NCBI RefSeq assembly: GCF_036588685.1
Contig: NC_086386.1
Coordinates: forward strand, 21,596,931-21,660,930
Direction: 5' to 3'
DNA from: Mytilus trossulus
Taxonomy: Eukaryota; Mollusca; Bivalvia; Mytilida; Mytilidae
Length of the DNA stretch: 64,000 nucleotides
Every line of letters begins with the position of its first letter. Position 1 is the first letter of the stretch. Below, piece by piece: positions 1 through 10,467 of the stretch. The notes under the pieces were generated by a model. It was given only the letters and a program-made list of their open reading frames with translations, searched no databases and was not told the origin of the DNA. Both the position numbers and the translations under genes were made by a program.

Positions 1-1425
1 TCTGTATATATGAAGGTTGTGTCAGAAGGATTGCCAAGAATAATGTCATATTCGATATCTATGGAGGGCTTGTATTGTCACTTTTCAGCTAAAAATTATC
101 AAAATTTTAGGACAAAGGGCACTGGGCAATGGTGAGAGCCCCCTAATTGCTCAATCTTTCTAATATTATGCAGACATTTAGTCAATAGGTAGATACACAC
201 GTGACTAAAAGGAATTCGGGTAGACTTCCTGTCTTTTATGTTTACGGAGCGCCCAAAGTGCCAGTTGGATATTCAAAATATATAGTGAAAAGCTACCTGA
301 GACCGCTTAAATGAGGGTGAGATCCCCTGGTCTTTCAATGTCCACATAATTTTAGGAAATCATAGACACTGTATATATGAAGGTTGTGTCAGAAGGATTG
401 CCAAGAATAATGTCATATTCGATATCTATGGATGGCTTGTATTGTCACTTTTCAGCTAAAAATTATCAAAATTTTAGGACAAAGGGCACTGGGCAATGGT
501 GATAGCCACCCTAATTGCTCAATCTTTCTAATATTATGCAGACATTTAGTCAATAGGTAGTTACACACTTGACTTAAAGGAATTTGGGTAGACTTTCTGT
601 CTTTTATGTTTACGGAGCGCCCAAAGTGCCAGTTGGATATTCAAAATATATTGTGAAAAGCTACCTGAGACCGCTTAAATGAGGGTGAGACCCCCCTGGT
701 CTTTCACTGTCCACAAAATTTAAGTAAATCATAGACTCTGTATATATAAAGGTTGTATCAGAAGGATTGCCCAGAATAATGTCATATTCGATATCTATGG
801 AGGGCTTGTATTGTCACTTTTCAGCTAAAAATTATCAAAATTTTAGGACAAAGGGCACAGGGCAATGGTGAGAGCCCCTAATTGCTCAATCTTTCTAATA
901 TTATGCAGACATTTAGTCAATAGGTAGATACACACTTGACTTAAAGGAATTTGGGTAGACTTCCTGTCTTTTATGTATACGGAGTGCCCAAAGTGCCAGT
1001 TGAATATTCAAAATATATAGTGAAAAGCTACCTGAGACCGCTTAAATGAGGGTGAGACCCCCCTGGTCTTTCAATGTCCACAAAATTTAAGAAAATCATA
1101 GACTCTGTATATATGAAGGTTGTGTCAGAAGGATTGCCAAGAATAATGTCATATTCGATATCTATGGAGGGCTTGTATTGTCACTTTTCAGCTAAAAAAT
1201 ATCAAAATTTTAGGACAGAGGGCACAGGGCAATGGTGAGAGCCCACTAATTGCTCAATCTATCTAATATTATGCAGATATTTAGTCAATAGGTAGATACA
1301 CACGTGACTAAAAGGAATTTGGGTAGACTTCCTGTCTTTTATGTTTACGGAGCGCCCAAGGTGCTAGTTGGATATTCAAAATATATAGTGAAAAGCTACC
1401 TGAGACCGCTTAAATGAGGATGAGA
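1..1425 (+). repeat. ~367-bp tandem array, left arm (about 3.9 copies)
   Basis: The same unit restarts at about 2, 369, 738 and 1105 (periods 367, 369, 367). Copies are nearly identical, differing by scattered substitutions and small indels. A landmark in each unit is the stretch ending in accgcttaaatgagg. The array is cut by the window edge on the left and ends sharply near 1425, where the sequence becomes unrelated. It carries no credible coding sequence. Confidence 0.95.
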
Positions 1426-2247
1426 CCAAAGTATAGTTTTTATATATATAAATGATTGTATCAAAAGTGGAATGTTCTTGAACGGACTGTTTGCTGCCGA
1501 TCAGATCAGACCAGAACCCTAGGCCTAGTAGAATCGATGACCTAGTTTCAAATACAAACCGTCACTATAGGTTGAAGGGAAAACATACAGACCTTTATCA
1601 CGCACCTTCACACAGCTCACACAACCACCCCTTTTGATGTAAAATCCAGGTCCAAATGCATTGTTGATCTCTTTTTCACACAGACAACACCTCATGCTGA
1701 CATGAATTGTGTTCGCCAACATAGGAAGGGCTCGCATTGCCCTTTCCGCTAACATGGATAGGAATCCACTTTCTTTTTGAATGTTTTTCTTCAATTGGTT
1801 AGTGCTTTTTTCCACTAGAATAATTTTGTAGGAGCTTGGTGATCTTTTCAATCAGTCACGGGGTAAGCAACATCTTGTGTTCACCTTGCAGGTTTGTGTG
1901 TGATAAACGAATGGTGACCGGGAAAACTTTTTTGTCTGCTCTCTGTAATATTTAGATTGACCTTTTATAAAGTTCAAACCGTATTTCGAGAGACTATTTA
2001 TTCATGCCTCGCGAAGATGGAAGCGGATGGTGAAATGTTTTCTTCCGAGATTGTGGAGGATCGCCGTCTGGATCAGTGAGGTATGTCTGCATGCGATTGA
2101 TGGTTCTCAAGATCACGGGTAAGTACACCATATTTTTGGGGGGTTTGAATGATCTTTACCCCAGGATCGATTGCGGGGGGGGGGGGGAGCTTCAGATAGT
2201 GGACTGTTGGGTGCCGTGTATGTAGCTGCTATTGATGATGCCACTGT
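1426..2247 (-). other. Left interior of the element, with one small ORF
   Basis: Apart from the ORF at 1525-1851 I see no recognisable coding sequence. A run of 13 or so G residues lies near 2176-2189. The composition is less AT-rich than the host DNA further right. Confidence 0.4.
1525..1851 (-). pseudogene. Small Gly/Cys ORF, possibly pX-like virion core protein
   Basis: A 108-codon minus-strand ORF. Its C-terminal half has CxxC pairs (CCLCEK and CVSCVK) and recurring short Gly-Leu/Phe-Tyr-hydrophobic motifs (GFYIKRGG, GLYVF, GLYLKL). Its N-terminal half is basic with an alanine/leucine-rich hydrophobic stretch. Known: Polintons and adintoviruses encode a small basic core protein compared with adenovirus pX, and versions in invertebrate elements have similar glycine-tyrosine motifs. 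Inference: this is such a protein or its relic. Its place at the far end of the minus-strand gene set fits a structural gene. It could also be a random ORF with a chance zinc-knuckle look. No promoter or stop-to-stop conservation can be judged here. Confidence 0.4.
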
Positions 2248-2493
2248 TCACCAGGATGCTGTTGATTCTTCTGATGCTAACAATGTATTCACCCTCTTTG
2301 TAACATGTGTTGCCCGATCAAATGTGTAGAGCTGTCTCTTAAATCCCAATGTGGTGTTCGATTCCTTAAATTGTAGTTGGGGGAGGGGGTTGAACCGAGT
2401 ACAAATGCGACTGTCGTTTCCAGAGACAAGGATGGAAAACCCTTGTTTTTGGTCTGTGTTGTGGACGATTTGCTGCAACAGTGTGGTGTCCAT
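2248..2493 (-). pseudogene. Unrecognised ORF downstream of the capsid relic
   Basis: An 81-codon minus-strand frame between the capsid-like relic and the small Gly/Cys ORF. I recognise no domain in it. It may be a degenerated downstream part of the capsid gene or another structural gene of the element, but it could also be chance. Its only support is that it shares strand and neighbourhood with the other relics. Confidence 0.25.
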
Positions 2494-2559
2494 TTATTTA
2501 TTAAAACACGACGTTCAACTACTGACCGACCGATTCGAACTGGAGGCCTAGGCCTCCTA

Positions 2560-3216
2560 CGGAGATTGGAAGTGCAAATGCTTCGATGTTGGCGGGAACA
2601 TAACGCTCGAATTCCGCTCGAATCTGGATGTCCGCTCGGACTGATGACTTACATCGATGACAAACAGCGGCTATATGTCAATGAAATCAGAGGGGTTGAC
2701 ACCACCGTTACTGAGGAGGGTGTCAATGTTGTAGAATTTCTTTCTGGAGTCTACATCCTCCTTGAACACTCTGGCAACCTTGTTTTGTGAAAAAAACGGC
2801 ATTAAAGTCGACGGCTGAGTAGCGTTCACCTTTGAGGGTGACATGGATATTTTGCAATCGACAGCGATTGAACACGGAAGCATTATGGGTTTTGTCATTA
2901 TCTCTGTCGGTTTGAAAGGCAACGATAATATATCTTCGCTTTTCTTGACCACTATTGGCAGCTAGGCGGCAGTTAAACGGTGAGGCTTGGGGAACGGCTA
3001 TGAAATCACACTGTCTCATGCAAAATCCACAGAGGATCGTGGATTTTTTCTGGATGGTTTTGTACAGTTGCATCTTGTTTTCGTCTGCAGGAGTGACACT
3101 CAAGAGTTGGTAAGTTGGGCGCCGGCTTAAGGTTCGAATTCGTGAAGCTGGTATTAATATTTTTGAAGACTTTCATCGAAGGTCAACCCTTCTGTGATTG
3201 TAAGGATGTCAGACAT
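2560..3216 (-). pseudogene. Double-jelly-roll capsid-like protein, frameshifted remnant
   Basis: Seen: an N-terminal frame beginning at the Met near 3216 (MSDILTITEGLTFDES), a central frame 3103-2723 (KTIQKKS, CGFCMRQCD, VPQASPFNCRLA, RRYIIVAFQTDRDND, VTLKGERYSAVDFN), then a third frame with NPSDF and, past a stop, FVIDVSHQSER. These blocks match, in order, the double jelly-roll-like family found in many invertebrate genomes and taken to be the major capsid protein of Polinton-like viruses. At least two frameshifts and an in-frame stop break it, and the segment between the N-terminal and central frames is shortened. The C-terminal jelly-roll strands are not recognisable. The recognition is by eye and from memory, without a search. 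The gene cannot give a working capsid protein. Confidence 0.7.
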
Positions 3217-3550
3217 TATGTATTTATGTATAGCATTGGAGGAAGTTGGGATGGTACCGATGCCACGACCAGAGATGAGATTGTTTAACTGGGTTTGGTT
3301 GTTGGGCTTTCTGCATTTAACACTGGGCTTGCTGCGTTGGTCAATGGGTTTTCGAGTGCGGGTCACTTTGTCAACGACATGGTTGACGACTACCACCTAC
3401 CACTCCTATCATGGCTGCATTGGTGGCAGTGCTCATAGGCCTGCTTTTCAATGTCTTGGCAGCAGAGGAGGTGAACATGCGACCTGCGATACTGGCGATA
3501 GCGTCAAAAAACTTCTACCACCGTATGCATACTTTCGAGCAAAACCTTTC

Positions 3551-3793
3551 TTAATTGAGGATATTTCGATGGAGTTGCTTATATTCCTTGATGCTGATGT
3601 GTTCCCCTTTCTTTATGGCATCGAGGATCGCCATAATCGCGTTGCGCACACCATTGTTTCCAGCACGGTATGCAGTGTTGCACAGATCCAAGCGATAGAG
3701 GAGCTGGTCAAAGTCGGAGGGTAGAAACACGGTTTGAAGTCCGCTACAATGCTTATTTTGCTTCTTTAGTTGTGAGACACAATCTTCGTCCAC
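3551..3793 (-). pseudogene. Small helical ORF upstream of the capsid gene
   Basis: An 80-codon minus-strand ORF with TVFLPSDFDQL near residue 21, then AGNNGVRNAIMAILDAIKK and an ISIKEYKQLH-type ending. I believe similar short segments recur beside capsid genes in other invertebrate Polinton-like elements, but no function is known to me. It lies about 330 bp upstream of the capsid start on the same strand, so it may be a separate short gene or the end of a longer one whose remainder is lost. Predicted mostly alpha-helical from composition. Confidence 0.45.
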
Positions 3794-4157
3794 TTTTAGA
3801 TCTTTATCGCCTTAGGGTTCTCGAGAGGGTTAATTGCCTTGATACATGGCACCGGAACTGGGACAACATCCCTAATGCGCCTTGAAATGAGGAACTCAAA
3901 AGTCACGTGTAAAGCAAAAATCTCTGTGTAGTGATATTGGACATGTTTCTATTTTTAGCAAGTGACTGAACTTATAATTGTTTGTGGTGATTAGAAAAAT
4001 AGAGGAACATAGAACGAATGTATAAAAACTATGGAGCTATTGAATGTGTTCAAAGTATTAAATTTTCAAAGAACTTATTGTGTTAAAAATGGGATATTTT
4101 ACCACAAGGAGCCGCATCACAAAAGGTTGTTCGGGGTTTGCTAATTTACGGAAAAAG

Positions 4158-4406
4158 TTATCTCACTTCGTACCCCGAAAATTTAACCACATGTGTGAAA
4201 ATGTCACAGCTTCGAAACGAGCTATCATACATATCCAAGTTAACGATATGGACTGAGCTACAGGAAAAATCGTTACCATTACCGCCTATGTAAAAACAAT
4301 TTAAGATTTTGACCCAACTGTTCAGGAATTTCTGGAGAGTCGACAAGGTCTTTTCGAGGCGATGCTGCATGTTATTGGCTTGAATCTTCCGCTTGATCTC
4401 TTGCAA
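4158..4406 (-). pseudogene. Unrecognised minus-strand ORF between polymerase and capsid relics
   Basis: An 82-codon frame that stays open upstream for some 20 further codons. The first half is charged and helix-prone (QEIKRKIQANN, EKTLSTLQKF). The second half has no motif I recognise. It lies where an intact element would carry the polymerase palm or an ATPase, but neither Walker motifs nor polymerase motifs A, B or C are visible. It may be a remnant or chance. Confidence 0.25.
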
Positions 4407-4893
4407 CTCCCAGGCGAGCGCCTCACACTGTTTAGGGTCTGTTATCTTTATAAACGTTCATTTATTCAAAGCGTTGACGTGAACCTTCCTAAGTGAAGGG
4501 TTGAATACCTGTAAGCGTTTGTTTGAACGCCCCTAAGCGTTGGTTTGAACAGTTGTACCTTTCATGAAATTATAGGCATATATCTATCGAAAGGTTAAAA
4601 AAAAACACATGCATTTTTGCTCGTTTTTCCATAAATTGAATTGAAAAGTTCGAGCGATAAATATTTGTTGATAAACACTACAATAATTAATGGACCTATG
4701 GGTGGTACGGATAGAAAAAATACGGACTGTCAAACAGATAAATACCATATAAAACATGCTAAAAACAATCTAAATGTTCATATAACCCCACTAAGGAGGC
4801 TATATTATTCTTCAATTATCTAAAAATCTACTAAGTATTTCATTGTACAAAAACTTTCATATTTAAAAAAGTCACCATGGCCATAATGCGACA

Positions 4894-6045
4894 CTAAACT
4901 TCTAACTGTGTATTGCTACAGAACCTTATCGTTTTTTGTTTCAACCTTATCGGTAAATCAAAGCACTCAAAGTCCGCGTACACTACGAAAGGGACTCTCA
5001 TCGGGTGGGTGTTGTTGACAAAAGTCAGCTGGTATGTTTTTTTTTTGGCAGCTCTGATTATGACTGCCTTGTGGTTGACGCAACACTCTTTGTTGGTTTC
5101 CAGAACTTCCTTGCTATAAACGTGGTTCAAGCACATGTAGCCTTCGATCAGCAGTAAGTTGGGTTCTCTCTCCCTCTGTTCAACAACGTTTGAAATGTGC
5201 AGCGGGTATACTTCACTATCATCTATTCTAAATACATTAACCGCCAGGGTGGAATTGGTCTTCTCAACTTAATTAATATCCTTAAGGCTTACCAGATTGA
5301 GCTCTGTGTAACACTGTCCGGTTGTTTTGGTCTACCTGCAAGGCCGAAAGTATGGCCCACTTGAAACACTCCTCGTCGTTATTTTTCACATTGATTACAG
5401 CCTTCTTGGATTTGATCCATGCTTGCTAATCAATGTACTGTGACCTACCCAGCGGTCGTTGGTAATATTGACTTGAAATTTTACAATTGCTTTCGATGTC
5501 CAGTCACTTTTGTCAGAGGTCCACTGTGCAATCTTCTCTCCGATCTTTTCATCCATCTTCTCAATGGTTTCAAGCAAGTCCGTGGTTGAGGGGAAAATCT
5601 GGTTTCCCGAGTGAAAGTATCCCACATTCTCATCATCCATCTTACCTGTTGGGTTAATCTTCACAGTGCAGCATTACATTGACTTGTTATCCTTTCAATG
5701 CCCAATCGTCTATAAGTTCCACCCTTGACATCTGAGAGACCTCAAGGAAGGTCTTCACATCCATCTTTCAGGTAGTAAATACATCTTTAAAGGCTTTCTT
5801 CAGTTGATGTACCTCAATTTTATCCCCAATGATTTCCTATCTTCTCTGATCTGTTCCTGTAACTTCTCCAGTAGTCGATCTTTCGACATCCTGCTAACCT
5901 CTATCAACTCATGCTGTTTGGCTTGGGTGATAATATCCTTCTTAGTATAGGGTTGGGACAACGCTAAAAAAATGTTGGTCTTCGTTACGATCAACTGATC
6001 CAACTGATCCTTCCTCATCCGGAAGTACCATCGGCGGTGGTTCAT
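4894..6045 (-). pseudogene. Protein-primed family-B DNA polymerase, N-terminal and exonuclease remnant
   Basis: Three frames in order. 6045-5800 starts MNHRRWYFRMRKDQL and has a charged, leucine-rich, SAP-like helical region. 5664-5395 includes an IAQWTSDKSDWTSKAI segment. Near 5400-5340 a further frame reads AVINVKNNDEECFKWAI. 5136-4894 contains VPFVVYADFECF, the exonuclease I motif (Asp and Glu of DFE) of the 3'-5' proofreading domain. Known: this order is typical of the polymerases of Polintons and adintoviruses, in which a terminal protein primes replication. The palm, with its catalytic DTD motif, is absent, so only about the first third is left, broken by frameshifts between every block. 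Inference: an old copy, deleted after the exonuclease motif. Confidence 0.75.
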
Positions 6046-6416
6046 TTTGGCAATTCCACTCAGGGCTTTGACGTTTTCAACAACTAATTCCAGCTATTAA
6101 TAGCTATTGGATCGACGTCTTAATCTTTATAACAATCCAAAATAAAATCAATTTGTCTCACCCAAAACCAATATCCACGATTAAATGGTTTTTAGACCCA
6201 GCTTTTGATCTTTCGATCCTATCGTCCATATCAAAATATATAAAATTCGTGGTAACCATAACCGGTGCGCCTGGTTTTTTTCATCCCATAGCTCACAATT
6301 TGCCGAGCTCAATCGGTCTCTCTCTTTGTCAAGACGGTGGTCAGCTGCTTGTTTAATCTCTCACAACACCAAGTAGGGATGGTTGCCCCCTTCCAACATC
6401 AGGTTATAATGTCTGC
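6046..6416 (-). other. Right interior of the element, no clear gene
   Basis: On the minus strand short open stretches include a charged helix-like run near 6290-6350, but stops interrupt it and no domain is recognised. It lies upstream of the polymerase start and may hold its promoter or the remains of another gene. Confidence 0.3.
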
Positions 6417-7265
6417 CTACCTATTAACTAAATGTCTGCTTAGTAATACAAAGATTGAGAGATTAGAGGGCCATCACCATTGCCCTGTGCCCTTTGTCCT
6501 AAAATTCTGATTATTTCGGCTAAAATGTGACAATATAAGCCCTCCATATATATCGAATATGACAATATTCTGGGAAATCCTTCTAATACAACCTTCATAT
6601 ATACATAGTCTATGATTTTATTAAATTTTATAGACATTGAAAGATTAGGGGGGTCTCACCCTTATTAAAGCGGTCTCGGGTAGGTTTTCGCTATATATTT
6701 TGAATATCCAACTGGCACTTTGGGCGCTCCGTAAACATAGAAGACCGGAAGTGTACCTAAAGTCCTTCTAGTCACGTTTGTATCTACCTATTGACTAAAT
6801 GTCTGCATAATATTAGAAAGATTGAGAGATCAGGGGGCTCTCACCATCACCCTGTGCCCTTTGTCCTAAAATTTTGACATTTTTTGACTGAAAAGTGACA
6901 ATCTTAGCCCTCCGTAGATATTGAAGATGACGTTTTTCTGAAAAATCCATCTAAAACAATCTTTATATATACAGGGTCAATGATTTGGTTGAGTTTTATG
7001 GACATTAAAAGACCAGGGGGGTCTCAACCTCATTTTAGCGGTCTCGGGTAGGTTTTCGCTATATATTTTGAATATCCAACTGGCACTTTGGGCGCGCCGT
7101 AAACATAGAAGACCGGAAGTGTACCTAAAGTCCTTCTAGTCACGTTTGTATCTACCTATTGACTAAATGTCTCTTAAATATTAGAAAGATTGAGAGATCA
7201 GGGGGCTCTCACCATCACCCTGTGCCCTTTGTCCTAAAATTTTGACATTTTTTGACTGAAATTTT
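6417..7265 (-). repeat. ~367-bp tandem array, right arm, inverted relative to the left arm
   Basis: Reverse complement of the unit at 1-1425. The landmark ctacctatt(a/g)actaaatgtct recurs at 6417, 6784 and 7152 (periods 367 and 368), giving about 2.3 copies. Copies here resemble each other more than they resemble the left arm: shared variants include the run reading tagaagaccggaagtgtacc in place of the left-arm version. The inner edge stops at a different phase of the unit than in the left arm. Confidence 0.9.
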
Positions 7266-8120
7266 GTTTTTTTGGCTTTCCATATATATTTCTATTTATA
7301 GTTATAAATATTTCTGGAGTTATTGGTTTTTCTTTTTGTCGTAAGAAATATTATACACAAAAGTACATCTTTGAAGTCTTTTTTGTGACAAAACTCTATG
7401 ATACATACAGACAAATAAGTCGCACGGAAAAGGGTTTATATTCAAGGACAACGAGAAATTACGACAGCTTGAAAAGGTCATTTTATGATTCCTACGTATC
7501 TAATCAGTCCTTTTTACTATGAAAATCATGCGTTTTATGATATCAAGTATTTAATTTTCTTATGATTTTTCATTTAATTTTGAATATCAAACTGGCTGCT
7601 AGCAGCCGGTTGGATATTGAATATCGAATAACGAATAACGAACCGGCTGCTAACTTCACATACATCACTTAATGTATCTACACTTAATGTATCTAAATCC
7701 AAATAAGCGCTTTGGAGACACAATTAAGGTTTAAACTAATATTGCATGATACTAGCAGTGGGTTAATATATATCACTGCGGGTGGTATATCAGTCCCTAA
7801 GTGTAGCATCAGCTCATGATAAGTTAGTTCGAGTTTCGGAACAGACGTTATTTATCATATAAGTATTATTCGTCGATCATTGTCAGATGTCATTTGTAAA
7901 CTCTCTACATGTGCACTTCATAACAAATTGAACAAAACTATGCAGGGATATTTTGCTTATAAAACTTCCTCATTTCGTTTATGATCGATTGATTTATTGA
8001 TTGTTGTTATTTGATTCGAGTCCAGTGGCAAATGGTGTTTGTATGATAAAGACAAGAACGAATTTACAATTTACAATGATTACAACAGTGGGAACAGGTA
8101 GGTTCTGTGGGAAGGGATCG
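7266..8120. other. Non-coding flank with a satellite-derived palindrome
   Basis: No gene is visible. A near-perfect palindrome at 7582-7619 is built from two inverted pieces of the 367-bp unit, followed by short direct repeats (cgaataacgaataacg) and a duplicated acttaatgtatcta near 7667-7695. The rest is AT-rich without recognisable features. Confidence 0.6.
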
Positions 8121-8124
8121 GTTG

Positions 8125-8345
8125 GGGTGAGAGACAGCAAATTTGAACAGTCAGTGAAAATGAGAGACGAAAGAGGACAACGCCATGACTAAAAAAGAAA
8201 AGGACAAACAAACAACAGACAACAAATCACAACATAGAAAATTAAAGTAACACGAACCCCACAAAAAACTGGTTACCCGTCTAGTTTCACATATCGAATA
8301 AAAAAAAATGGGAATACGTCTCATTTGGTAGGTCACATTCAGGGA
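8125..8345 (+). repeat. Dispersed mussel repeat fragment (family C)
   Basis: The run containing acacgaaccccacaaaaaactggttaccc belongs to a repeat I recognise from mussel DNA. Inverted relatives occur here at about 17340-17580 (ggtggcccagttctttgttgggttcttg) and 28300-28480 (acccttccggggcacct). It is non-coding and 5'/3' ends are not sharp. Confidence 0.5.
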
Positions 8346-8699
8346 AAAGAAAGCGCTTGTAGTTACGACATTAGGATCATATCCACTATAATCTGTGAAA
8401 CGATTATTCCATAACGGTCAATCAGCTCGTAACGGCGTCCGTATCATTTACGAAGGTATGGTTGAAAAATTAGGATATGTTGGATAACCAAAGGTATTTT
8501 GATTTAAAACTTAATTTTCTGCCGAATGGGAAAAGCTTCCGTGCTTCATACAAAATGTACATCGGTCAACATTTTAAAATACACACAATAAATTTACAAA
8601 AAGAAGCATGTGATTTTTAAATCCAACTCGTGATTGCGTCCACAGTTAAACAAATTGAAAGTTACAAGTGATAAATTCAGGCCAATCTTATTCGCGTCG

Positions 8700-8890
8700 G
8701 TTCATTTAATATCTTAGCCGTATTTGGCAAAACTTTTTTGGAATTTTGGGTGCTCAATGCTTTTCAACTTTGTACTTGTTTGGCTTTTTAACTGTTTTGA
8801 TATGAGCGTCACTTATGATTCTTATGTAGACGAAACGCGAGTCTGACGTATTTAATTATAGAGGCCTCATTATAATCCTGTTACATTTGA
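8700..8890 (+). repeat. Dispersed repeat (family D), plus orientation
   Basis: Contains gagcgtcac...gtagacgaaacgcgagtctg followed by attataatcctg. An inverted copy occurs at 14232-14310 (cagacgcgcgtttcgtcttc). The conserved ~80-bp block at the end of both copies suggests the 3' part of a short interspersed element. Confidence 0.6.
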
Positions 8891-10467
8891 CGTCGTTAGT
8901 CCGAGTCAACGTTGTTATGGTATGGTCAATGTATTTGATATTTTAAAAGCTTTTGTCATAAAAAGCTGAGCAGATTAATGCAAGCAGAAGGAAATGATCA
9001 TCATTTTTGTTTATGGTTACCTTTTGTCATAATATAATAATTGAGCTTCGATAGACTTCGAAATCTTGTATTTACGAGATCTAGTCTACTAAAATTATGT
9101 ATTTATGAGCTAATATATACAGGAAGTTTATCGAGTTATAAGAGTTCATTGCTTAAATTAGTGCGTAGAAAAACAACGGTAGTCTGAAAATTAATGAAGT
9201 TGAAACATTCTGGTGTTATGGGCAATACCCTAGTCAGGCTTCTCGGTTGTAGGTCAAACTATTATTCACTTACATGTAACAGAACAGTCAAATAACCCGG
9301 GAAAACAGTAAATACGGAGTTTGACAACTACTGTATTGCATGGTGTATAAAAGTAACAAACTCAAAATCTGTCAATTTTACTAATCAAATATTAAAATAT
9401 TTCAAATTCAACTAAGAAATAAGTACATTAACAGAATTGGTTTAACATCAGTCTACCTAGTAGACAATAACATTCATTTTGCTAACAGAACAATCGTACA
9501 AATCATCTACATAGTAGATAACAAAAATCACTATCATTATATAAAGCATATATAATTAGTTCTTGTCAATACCTTATTGTTAAATCCTAAAGTTTTAAAG
9601 TTCAGAATGATATTGAATAGTATTAAAAATTTCAGAATGTTGTTGAATGATATTAAGAAATTCAGAATGATATTAATATTATTAATAATATTAAGATTCA
9701 GAATGATATAGTCCTATAATATAAGACTCTGAAGGTTCATATCATTTACATTCAACGTTTTTTATCGGATATTTTTTTTTTTTTTGACTATCGATAGCTT
9801 AGTTAATTAATTAATTCGCTACGCTCACTCGACAAAAAGCTTCATATTATGTCTCGCAGCTGATTTTACAATATCAACATGCAGATAACCTGATAATCGG
9901 TACATATTAAAATTCAGAAAGCTGTTAATATAATTAAAATTCAGAATGAAGTTGAATAATATTAAAAGTTTGTTTTGGTTTTGGGTTTTTTCCTATTGCT
10001 AAAATACCTGTTGGATTTTACTTTTAAAGAAAGCTTTTTTACAAATCTACGGTGAATAAAAAAGGGAAATCACCACAACAACCGCAGACATGTATATTAA
10101 TAGATCGTCTTGTAACTTTTGTCATCCGTCGGCCTTGTGCCTTTACTTTTCAAATTTCAAACACATTTTGATTGTTACTCTTGTTTTGTTTTCTAAATCA
10201 TGATTGCGATATGTCCTGTTGGAGGACTAGAAGATCTCACAGGCAAATGAGCGTGTAAGCAATCCGCATAATTGAAAAACATCAAATCCATTATACCGGA
10301 TGATCCCTTTGATTATTTTCTTGCTTTGGTTTTATGACATCAAAGTCTACTGGTTTAGCAAACATATAACTGTGCAGTTTAACAGCAATTTGTGGTATCC
10401 TTTGCATTATATGTATTCAAACAAACGATAGACTTTCGAACCGTATCCTGTCTATGCTAAATTTTGT
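8891..10467. repeat. Non-coding, AT-rich, with a degenerate ttcagaatgatatt tandem region
   Basis: From about 9595 to 9715 and again at 9905-9970 the motif ttcagaatgatattgaatattaaa recurs imperfectly every ~35-45 bp. The two patches are separated by ~190 bp that include a poly-T run and ttaattaattaattcgctacg. The rest shows no gene. The 3' end of the sulfotransferase transcript should lie just left of 10468, but I could not place a convincing poly(A) signal. Confidence 0.5.

Larger units (their letters stand above)
1..7265 (-). mobile_element. Decayed Polinton/Maverick- or adintovirus-like element with inverted repeat arrays
   Basis: Seen: two arrays of one ~367-bp repeat in opposite orientations (1-1425 and 6417-7265) enclose about 5 kb in which all recognisable coding fragments are on the minus strand. 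From the right they are a SAP-like/polymerase N-terminal piece, family-B polymerase exonuclease segment, an unrecognised ORF, a small conserved-looking ORF, a double-jelly-roll capsid-like fragment and a small glycine/cysteine ORF. Known: capsid plus protein-primed polymerase genes are the hallmark of Polintons and adintoviruses. Missing: polymerase palm, integrase, packaging ATPase and protease, and the interior is far shorter than the usual 15-20 kb. Frames are broken by stops and frameshifts, so this is a dead, internally deleted copy. The left array starts at base 1, so the element probably continues beyond the window. No target-site duplication could be assigned. Confidence 0.7.

Noticed and set aside
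3194-3724. 176-codon plus-strand ORF within the viral relic
   Set aside because: Antisense to the capsid-like and neighbouring minus-strand fragments. No domain of its own.
6440-6637. 65-codon minus-strand ORF
   Set aside because: It is a reading of the 367-bp repeat unit.
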